Positions 1 to 8,671 of a stretch of 64,000 nucleotides of DNA are shown here, piece by piece. Location of the stretch: assembly GCA_037447655.1 (NCBI GenBank), contig JBBHKE010000422.1, positions 100,700 to 164,699 on the forward strand. The letters run 5' to 3'. The DNA comes from Zygnema cylindricum (taxonomy: Eukaryota > Streptophyta > Zygnematophyceae > Zygnematales > Zygnemataceae). The position numbers and the translations under genes were made by a program. The notes under the pieces are model-generated. The model was not told the origin of the DNA. It did no database searches and saw only the letters and a program-made list of their open reading frames with translations. Every line of letters starts with the position of its first letter. Positions within the stretch are counted from its first letter, which is position 1.

Positions 1-50
1 CGTTTTAATCGGAAAAAAGGAAAAAATCGCGCGATTTGAACAACTATGGT

Positions 51-360
51 GTCATAGTTCAAAAGTAGGTGAAAGTACGCCCATACAATATGCCTATTGT
101 ATGCAAAACATACAAGATGACCTTAAGACCCATATTGTATTTGGACCTATTCGGACCAATTAAAACATTCGGATCAAAGATTGGACCAATTAAAACATTC
201 GGACCAAAAAAATTTATATACACCGTCAGATTTGGACGATCGGACGGCCGCTGATCAAAGTAGCGTTCTAAGAAGATCACATGAAAAGCCCATAACACAA
301 CTTACGATAAAGGCGCTGACCAAAGGCCTACCATAAAAACGCCTACTTTTGAACTATGAC
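51..360. mobile_element. Small inverted-repeat (MITE-like) element
   Basis: The two ends are near-perfect inverted repeats of about 21 bp: GTCATAGTTCAAAAGTAGGT at the left and its complement at 340-360. The interior has a 30-bp tandem duplication (GGACCAATTAAAACATTCGG at about 154 and 184). There is no credible coding capacity. A target-site duplication is not obvious, so the superfamily is unknown. Confidence 0.7.
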
Positions 361-1488
361 TAGTGTGATAAAATTATTAGTGTTAGGGGAAAAATAGGGC
401 AATTATCGCTATTCTGACCTAAAGCCCGCCCTGTAGCCGCGACTCTGATTTTCACTCTAAAAACGTTTCGACTCTTACAGTATGACAAAACGTGTCTTGT
501 CACGTGACTGTAACATGGCCCAATGTTACAATTCAGATGACAATCATCATTGATGATGTTCACAACTTAAAAATAGCGTGTACTTTACTAACACCAAGTA
601 ACATATTAAAAAATTGGTACGTTATGCTTGTATATGGAATTATATAAAAATAGATTGTGTTCACTTCACAAAGTTTTCCCTTTTAGCACATGAGGCATAT
701 GCTATGTAACACTTGTTCGGATCGAAACATTCGACCACTATAATGGTTACACCTCGATCACTACTTTCATTAGTTCATTTGCATGAAAAACAAAGTTTTT
801 TATGACTATGAATCTTGCATTATAGTGATGGTTGAAAACGTTAGGAAAGATACACTATGTGGACATGTCATACAAATCTCATAAGGCTCCCGTCCTTGGT
901 CTGTTTACTACTTGTTCGGCCATTGTTTCACAAGCTTAAATCTTTCAAAAAGATGTATATAAACATGGCTTTGTGCCGATGTCGGACAATGTCGTTTACA
1001 ATTGGACATCACATTAAGTTAACAAGAATGCTTTTCTCGTGCCTTTGTTAACATTTGTATGAGTACCTACAATCTAAAACAACCGAGAATCGTGCGAGAT
1101 ACTCATTGTGAAAGTTAAAGACGCTTTGTTGAAAATAAAATAAAATTTCGAGGTATACGTCCAATAGTTTTTTATAACAATCATACCGTTTTGAAACGGT
1201 GTGTTATGAGCAGGAAACAACACAGACACTTATTTGACAAGGAGAGAACCTCAAATGACATTTGCTTCAACCATTCAAATTCACATGAGATTTTTGGGTC
1301 ATGTGTTTATACATTATTAATCGATTACGAGAAACGTACCCCATACATGCATCCCAACCATGAATTGAAACCAAAAAAAGTCATTATAACGTCAATAGAG
1401 ACATGTCATAGAGGTTATAAAACACAAAAAAACAAAGCATATTGTATCATACTAATGCACAACAGTTTCCCCACTTAACTGTTTAACA
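361..1488. other. Intergenic DNA, nothing recognised
   Basis: AT-rich sequence with only short, dissimilar open frames. No protein family, RNA gene or repeat was recognised by eye. Confidence 0.5.
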
Positions 1489-2100
1489 AAGTGGCTCGTC
1501 AACGTAAGACTGGCGTCCACGGCCAATATTGGAAGAAAATGAGTAGATTACATCCTAATATTGGGAAAAAAAACAAGATGTATCTTATTTTACTAACACA
1601 ACTTTTATCCCTCTTTATAATCCAACTTTATATACTTATCCCACTAAATTGCTTATCAGGCTGCTTGACATATACATTGTATCAAATATAGTACATTGTT
1701 CTTGTACTGATATGCTACAAAGTTGGAAAAAAACAGGGTACACTATATCTCATTTGGTAATATACGACTGATGGAAACATAATTCTTTATTACAGTGGTT
1801 CCTCAATGTAAACTTGTCGTCCTAAATACAATGTATTTAAAACCAAAAGCTAGAAGAAAATCGAAAACATTGTATATCTTTTACTTATATACGACCTTTT
1901 CCCGCCCAATTTTTTTAACACACTGGTTCCTCAACGTAAAATTGGTGGTTCCAAAAACATGGATCGGAAGAAATCGAGTCCAATGTATCTTTTACTAATA
2001 TACAAATTTTTCCCGCCCAATTTTTTTATCACAGTGGTTCCTCGACGTAAAATTGGCGTCCTAAATACAATGTATTTAAGGCCAAAGTTGGTAGAAAAAA
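1489..2100. repeat. Degenerate 110-130 bp tandem repeat overlapping the end of CASPL-A
   Basis: A unit beginning GTGGTTCCTC(A/G)ACGTAAAATTG recurs at about 1793, 1921 and 2032 (spacings 128 and 111 bp), with a more diverged copy near 1489. Most units also carry an ATACAATGTATTTAA-like stretch. The rightmost unit lies inside the last coding exon of CASPL-A, so the array is made partly of 3' coding sequence that has been copied downstream. Confidence 0.75.
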
Positions 2101-4098
2101 AGCGGCGGCAATTATGGCGAGAGAAGCGGCGGTTTGTGCCCGAATTAACATAAAATGGGGTACGAGGATGTTGGTGGTGATGGCTAAGGCAGCCGCTCCC
2201 CCTGAAAGTGCGAATGCGAGGGCGATCTGTATTGAAGATAAGAGGGAGGGAGAAAGAGGGAGAGGGGGAGGGGGAGGGGGAGGGAGAGGGAAAGGGAAGG
2301 GGGACCCATTAAATGCCAGTGTTTTGAAGAAATAGAAATAAGAATCAACGTAGTCAAAAAAATATATTTCAACAAGTATCAACCAATGTAAGGTATTTCT
2401 ACGAAGATATTTGTCGTTTATGATAAACAAGCTTAGCTTAAGTTCTGACATTCTTATTTTCAAAGCTTACCAACCATTGGTAACAGCTAAAACCTTTTTT
2501 GACTTTTCCGTTCTTTTTTATCCAATTGTGGACAGTAACATGGGCAGGTTAAAAAAATACCAGAGATTAAAAAGCATCACATCATAAAGATCACAAAGCG
2601 GAATAGCTCTTTACAAAAATAGGATAAATGGCTCAGTTCTAATCAAATAACGCCAAATGGTCGAGAAGTCAAAATCTTCAACTTCTCAAGCGTCTACCAA
2701 GAAATCCAAACAATTGTGCGAAAATCAGTTAACTATGCGAAATAAAACTAATGAAGATTAAAAGATGGAAAACAGCTTGAAAAATCGCCAACGACGATAG
2801 TCAGTTATCCTTACAGAACAAATGAAAAACGGAAAACAAATGAAAAACGGAAATCAGCTAACAGAATCACCAACAACAAAAGTTAGTTATCGTTATGGAA
2901 TAAATGAAAGATGGAAAACAGCTTACAAAATCACAAGCAACGATAGTCGCAACAGCGGACGGCACCCCAAGATCGTATCCGGCACACAAAATAGCGTCCA
3001 ATAATAGCATGCCTAGTGCCCAGGCGGCTGCAATGGACGAACCTGTGAGGTTTATAAACAATGATCATTAGAGAAAGATAATTGTAAATTATTGTTATGT
3101 GTTTTATAAATGATTGTTAATGAACAGTATCTGCAACATTTTGTTGAAAATGATTGTTAGAGATAAGTTCATGGACAGGAAATTGCACCGAAAATGGAGT
3201 TACCTGAAATATACTGTAAAATTCATTTGACGATCAAGCATAAGACTCTTACCGATTTCTCCGGTTAGTTAAACATTATACTATAACGAAGTCCTCAAAT
3301 TCTACTAATATCAAACTATTATCATATAAAAATTTACGCCCTTTAGGCTTAGCAACAAATTTTCACAATTCACCTAATTAGTGTAAGCTGTAAAGAAAGT
3401 CCTTAACTGTGTTAATAATTCTAATCAACAAAAAAATCTTTTCAGGATTTGAGTATTATGGGCACTCCACATCAAATCATTTCTTGCACTTTCAATTTTC
3501 CCCGATTCGCCTTTCAAAACCATAAAATAGACTTTAATTTTGAGTAATTTGGACCTCATCTTGAATTGTTCATCTACAAGTTTATAGTTTTGAATAAGGA
3601 TAAGCATATTATATACCCGGTCAACATTCACCTCAAAATTACTCAAGATTCAAATTCCAACCGAGTTGCAACAGAAATGAGACAAAGCACTGGCATAACA
3701 TATTCATTTTTTAAACCGTTCAATGAAATGAAAAAGTATGGGACTAACCCTTTACCAGGCTTCTATAATCCTAAGAACAAAAAATTTAAGCCTTTCTCAC
3801 ACCAGACAAGACAAGATAGACAAGCAGGAAAGAAAAAAACAGAGGAGTAAATTTACCAAAACTAGTTTTTTATTATCAATAAAAGACGATTCATTATACC
3901 TGCTAAAAGGTACGCAAAGGCGTCGATGTCCTGGTACAAAACCCCTGCCGTACTAGAGGCCAAAATAACGGAGAGTGCACAAACAGAAAGAGCAAGCTGA
4001 AAGAAACGGAAAATAGGGTTTAACATCCGTCGAAAAGAACGGCGGCTAGTCACGCCTTTTCCCGCAGGCTGTGACGGACGAGCAGTTTCCACATCCAT
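2029..4098 (-). CDS. CASP-like four-transmembrane protein (CASPL-A), 3 exons, intact
   Basis: Exons on the minus strand are 4098-3900, 3042-2927 and 2226-2029. They join in phase to 170 residues with GT-AG introns of 857 and 700 bp. Four hydrophobic segments lie at about 32-54, 66-88, 98-122 and 133-155. Hallmarks of the Casparian-strip membrane protein (CASP/CASPL) domain are visible: an Arg at the start of helix 1 (NPIFRFFQLAL), an Asp in helix 3 (VACDFIALAF) and a small-residue run (SGGAAALAI). CASPs polymerise into membrane scaffolds that organise cell-wall deposition in vascular plants; the function of algal or basal CASPLs is less defined. The start is the first ATG of exon 1. The intron after ...ACDF is at the same place and phase as in CASPL-B at 8.7-11.6 kb, so the two are paralogues. 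Intron 2 contains a (GGGGGA)n tract near 2259-2300. The C-terminus lies in a tandem repeat. Confidence 0.9.
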
Positions 4099-5664
4099 TT
4101 TTTTTTCCTTCTGAGAAAAAGATTTGTGATTGGATGTATGATTTGAATTTGTGATTTGGATTTGTAATAGAGATTTTGATTGTAAAATTGGATGCAGAAA
4201 GAGTGAAGAGGATATGACTAAGTAAAGTAAGCCAGAAAGTGATGTGAAAGAAAAAAAAGGTGATAAAATTTGAAGTGACAGGCAAAAGAAAGTATGGAGA
4301 GATTTGTGATTAGGACAAGTGAGCGGAGGAGAGATGAGAGGATATGATTAGTGAGTCAGACAGTGAAGTGACTGGAAAAAGCGAGAAAAAAAAGTGAGAA
4401 GATAGACGTGACAGGCAAGAGAATAAAGCAGAGAATAGGGAGGAACAGATGGAGAAAGGTTAGGGTTTGGGAGTTTCACAGTAGGAGCAATCAGCTCATG
4501 CAGGGATCGTCGGTCAGGATGAAAAGAAGTTTATGTTGATCCCTGCAAAAAGTGGATCGGGAATTAGCGTTTGGTGGATCATGCATGGCGTTTGTTCTTT
4601 TCAAACATGATCAACGGTAATAATGGAGGTTGAATGTTGATCTCTTTTTAGTCGTTGAATTTACGTTAAGACTGGCAAGTCAAGTTACCCCGCCCATCGT
4701 TATTAGCGTTGAGGATAATGGGAGATTAGATTCGATGGTACTAATTTAATGCAAGGAGACGTGGCAGATTATAGTTTTTGTTCCTTAAATAGTGCTGTTG
4801 ACACTATTTTGTAATTTTTAGCCAAAGTCTGGTAATTTAAGTCTCGACTGTTGTAGTGAATTGTTAACGTTTACATTTTAAGCTAAACTGACTACGCTAA
4901 ATTATGCCTGACAACGTGTCTCAATTCTAGCCACTCTAAAAAATAGATATTAGCACTACAGTACTTCATGATTTTGTACATCCACGGATTTTGGGTAAAA
5001 AAAAAGCTTCCGTTTGAAAAAGAGTGATTAAACGACAGGCAGTGTACCAGAGGTGCATAGTACAAAACAAGTATGATTAGCTAATTATAGAATCGGCAAT
5101 GTGGTTCAACTGTTCAAGCGTTGCGATATGCTGTAGATAACATGCTTGGATCGATCCTTGAGTTCATTCCGTACACCATAATCTACGGTTAAGAGATAAT
5201 CAGCCTTCCATCTTAAGATCCACTCAGCTCCAGCGGCCAACGAGAATTTATGCCACCCAATGTTAATCTTTCTGCCACGTTGCCCCGTGCATTTTCTGCT
5301 TGCGTTCATTTCCGTACGTCTTACTCTCCATCACTGTGTCCGCCAAACTTCCATCGCGTCACACATTCTCCACGTTTCTCCACCGTCGATCTGTCCGCAT
5401 GCAGCTTTGCATGCTCCTCCAAAACCTTTGCTTGCCGCCGGTCATTCCAAAATTCCGAAACTTAAACCAATCAGACAAACAATTTGTACACAAATTGCGT
5501 ATACAATTTTCCTTCTTTTCCCCTTCGGCCTTCACAAATCCTTAACTGGTTTCACTGTCCTATTCACATTTTTTACATTTTTCTTCTTTTGGCTCCCCAT
5601 TTTTTTGTTTTAATTTCCTTTTCCCTTCTTCTCCTTTTTGTTCCTTTTTTTTTAGTACGGAGCC
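4099..5664. promoter_or_regulatory. Shared 5' region between divergent CASPL-A and the first CASPL-B exon copy
   Basis: About 1.6 kb lies between two head-to-head start codons. No gene is present. A strong pyrimidine stretch (5560-5655) precedes the + strand ATG. The region contains a truncated miniature-element fragment at 4686-4830. Promoter function is inferred only from position; no TATA box was assigned. Confidence 0.4.
4686..4830. mobile_element. Truncated TACACCG-family miniature element (copy 1)
   Basis: The left end TACCCCGCCCATCGTTATTA and the following ~140 bp match the reverse complement of the 203-bp element at 40205-40407 (including AGGAGACGTGGCAGATTAT). The opposite terminus was not found. 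The same fragment is in copy 2 at 7152-7300, so it predates the duplication. Confidence 0.6.
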
Positions 5665-5762
5665 ATGGCTACCCCCATGGAGACCGCCCCTGCAGGACCA
5701 CCAGGGACCCTAAGAAGTGAAAGGATGAGGACAGCAGATCAGCCTGTATCACTATTTTTTAG
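5665..5762 (+). CDS. Duplicate first coding exon of CASPL-B (alternative or orphan exon)
   Basis: This 98-nt open segment starts with ATG and ends in the same phase at a GTAAGA donor. It encodes the same 32 residues as CASPL-B exon 1 except for one change (METAPAG instead of METSPAG). No second set of downstream exons follows it; the next part of this copy is polypurine intron and then the gap. It could be spliced over about 3.8 kb to exon 2 at 9532 as an alternative promoter and first exon, or it could be an orphan left by duplication. Its near-identity to the other copy means it is recent or conserved. Confidence 0.8.
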
Positions 5763-5968
5763 GTAAGAGAGAGAGAGAGAGAGAGGGAGCAAGAGAGGGA
5801 GAGGGAGAGGGAAAAGGAGAAGAATAGTGACACGGAAAGGGAAAAATTAAAGACAGGGAGAGGGAGAGGGAGAGGGAGAAAGGGGGAGAGGAGAGGGGAA
5901 CGGGGAAGAAAAGTGGCACGGAAAGGAAAATAGCGGAAGGGAAAGGAAAGGTAGAGGGGAGAGAAAGG

Positions 5969-5969
5969 A

Positions 5970-6052
<83 letters not shown>
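5969..6052. repeat. (GA)n microsatellite
   Basis: About 80 bp of almost pure GA dinucleotides inside the intron-1 part of duplication copy 1. The equivalent site in copy 2 (about 8968-8990) is much shorter, so the tract has expanded or contracted since duplication. Confidence 0.95.
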
Positions 6053-6055
<3 letters not shown>

Positions 6056-6550
6056 AACCGGGAGAGAAAAATGTAAAACAAACAATAGGGAAGTAAAGAA
6101 TTGGTAAGGCTAAAGGGGAGAAAAATGAGGAAAAAATTACAAGAAGAATCTTGAACGGGAATACATATGTAAATCAATGGAGAGAAAATTTATCAAAATA
6201 GTGTGGAAGGAACAAAAAGAGAGAGAAAGAGAAAAGCGAGCTGTATAAGGATACAAAGAAAAGGTGGAGAAGAAAGGGAATTGGGGGAGGGTAACATGAA
6301 GGAATATGGGAGGGAAGACAGTGAAAGAGAAACTGAAGGTTTGGGAAGTTGGGAAGACAAAGTAGGAAGGGCATTAAAGGAGAGAATAAGTTAGAAGGAA
6401 AGTGTGAGGGAAAAGAGTGTGTGTGTGAGAGAGAGAGAGAGGAAAAGAGAGGGAGAGGGAGATGGAGAGGGAGAGGGATCGGGGGGAGATAAAGTGTAGG
6501 AGGGATAGAGGAGAGGGAGCGGAGTGAGAGAGGGAGAGGGAGGGAGAGTG

Positions 6551-6560
6551 NNNNNNNNNN
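6551..6560. other. Assembly gap (10 N)
   Basis: Ten N bases directly follow polypurine sequence at the end of duplication copy 1. The real length is unknown. Bases 6561-6710 are AT-rich filler with no recognisable feature before copy 2 begins. Confidence 1.
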
Positions 6561-7151
6561 GTGAAGTTTAAAAAAATGTAAAAAAAAGAAAGTGTAGTGA
6601 AAGACCGAATGAAATGAATCAGTATAGGAGAAGTGAGAAAGACGTAGGTTAAAATGTTAGTTTTAGAGATAATGTTTAGGTTTAGTGTTTAAGTTTAGTA
6701 TGTATGTTAGTAAGTAAAGTAAGCCAGAAAGTGATGTGAAAGAAAAAAAATGTAAAAACATTTGAAGTGACAGGCAAAAGAAAGTATGGAGAGATTTGTG
6801 ATTAGGACAAGTAGGCGGAGGAGAGATGAGAGGATATGATTAGTGAGTCAGACAGTGAAGTGACTGGAAAAATCGAGAAAAAAAAGTGAGAAGATAGACG
6901 TGACAGGTAAGAGAAGAAAGCATAGAATAGGGAGGAACAGATGGAGAAAGGTTAGGGTTTGGGAGTTTCACAGTAGGAGAAATCAGCTCATGCAGGATCG
7001 TCGGTCAGGATGAAAAAAAGTTTATGGTGATCCCTGCAAAAAAGTGGATCAGAAATCAGCGTTTGGCGGATCATGCATGGCGTTAATTCTTTTCAATATG
7101 ATCTACGGTAATGATAATGTTGATCTCTTTCTTTAGGCTGGCAATTAGAGC

Positions 7152-7300
7152 TACACCGCCCATTGTTATTAGCGTTGAGAATTTATTAGAGTTAATGTGA
7201 AATTAGAATTGATGATACTAATTTAGTGCAAGGAGACGTGGAAGGCTCTAATCTATGTCCTTAAATAGTGTAGTTACCACTATTTTGTAAGTTTTGGCCA
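7152..7300. mobile_element. Truncated TACACCG-family miniature element (copy 2)
   Basis: Begins TACACCGCCCATTGTTATTA and matches the fragment at 4686-4830 and the complement of the complete element at 40205-40407. The far terminus is missing. Confidence 0.6.
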
Positions 7301-7546
7301 AAAAAAGGTGCGACTGTTGTAGTGAATTGTTAACATTTATACTCTAAGCTAAACCGACTACTCTAAATTATGGTTGAAACCGTGTCTTTTTTTTAGCCAC
7401 TGAAAAAAAAAATGATATTAGCATTACTTCGTGATTTTGTACATCCAGAGATTTGGGGTAAAAAAAGCTTCCATTGGAGAAAGAGTGATAAACGACAGGC
7501 AGCGTACTAGACGTGTATAGTACAGAACAAGTACAGTACTGTACTG

Positions 7547-8082
7547 TACACCGCCAATCGTTATTAGCGTGTAAGTTTTTTTAGCGTATAAAAATAATTA
7601 CCGTGGTGTACGCTATATAAGAATTTGAAAATTTTGGAAAAAATCTTACATTCTAATTGTTTGGTTATGGTAATTTGGATCTTTGAAAAAGAAAATGTCG
7701 GTCGCAAACATGCCTACACTAGTATAGGTATCCGTACAAAATTTGACAAATCGTACACAAATCGTACATTCACACGGTCGAAACGCGGCTGTCGGACGAA
7801 TATGTGCGAGCGGGATTTTTTAAGACCTGGTTTTTTTTCCATTTTAGAACGCACATTCTCATGCGTCCACGGTAACTAAAACTAATTTACTGTACTTTTT
7901 AACTTAAAAAGGTACATTTATGTACGGTCTGACACTTACCGTACACCACTCTATTTAAGAGACAACGTACTGAAAATAACCCTAAATAGAATAAAGAAAA
8001 AAATAGAATGAACTACGCTAATGGAGAATAAAAAAAAAAAAAGAGGGACGGAATTACAACGCTAATAACGATTGGCGGTGTA
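7547..8082. mobile_element. 536-bp TACACCG-family element with terminal inverted repeats
   Basis: The left end TACACCGCCAATCGTTATT and the right end (complementary) form terminal inverted repeats of about 24 bp. A second copy lies inverted at 36759-37298 and a third, more diverged, at 39634-40196. The interior carries an 84-codon open frame at 7625-7879 whose counterpart in the second copy has exactly the same length. No transposase is recognisable, so it is probably non-autonomous. Comparison with the empty site in duplication copy 1 suggests a short GTA target duplication, but an extra CAGTACTGTACTG at the left makes this uncertain. Confidence 0.85.
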
Positions 8083-8671
8083 GTATCAGCTGATTATAAA
8101 ATCGGCAATGTGGTTCAAGCATTGCGATATGCTGTAAAAAACATGCTTGGATCATTCTTTGAGTTCATACCGTACACCATAATCTACGGTTAAGAGTTAA
8201 TCGGCATTTTATCTTATGATCCACTCAGCTCCAGCGGCCAACCAGAATTAAGCCACCCAAATACCCGATGTTAATCCTTCTGCCACGTTGCCCCGTGCTT
8301 TTTCTGCTTGCGTTCATTTCCGTACGTTTTGCTCTCCATCACTGTGTCCGCCAAACTCCATCGCGTCACAGATTCTTCACGATTCTCCACCGTCGATCTG
8401 TCCGCATGCAGCTTTGCATGCTCCTCCAAAACCTTTGCTTGCCGCCGTTCATTCCAAAATTTCGAAACTTAAACCAATCAAACAAACAATTTGTACACAA
8501 AGAGCATCTACAGTTTTCCTCTTTTCCCTTCGGCCTTCTCAAATCCTTTACCGGTTTCAGTGTCCTATTCACATTTTCAACATTTTTCTTCTTTTGACTC
8601 CCCATTTTTTTCTGTTTTAAACTCATTTTCCCTTCTTCTCCTTTTTGTTCCCTTTTTTTTAGTACGGAGCC

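Larger units (their letters stand above)
4219..6550 (+). repeat. Segmental duplication, copy 1 (promoter + exon 1 + part of intron 1 of CASPL-B)
   Basis: Sequence from TAAGTAAAGTAAGCCAGAAA at 4219 to the N gap is repeated with high similarity at 6711-9342 in the same orientation. Shared landmarks are the 5' flank, the exon-1 coding sequence (5665-5762 and 8672-8769) and the polypurine intron start. Copy 1 is about 2.3 kb. Copy 2 is longer, largely because of a 536-bp element insertion. Copy 1 runs into the assembly gap, so its end is unknown and further copies may be collapsed there. Confidence 0.92.

Noticed and set aside
5752-6177. Long Ser/Leu/Phe-rich open frames on the minus strand
   Set aside because: They are translations of GA/CT simple repeats; no start context, family or splice support.
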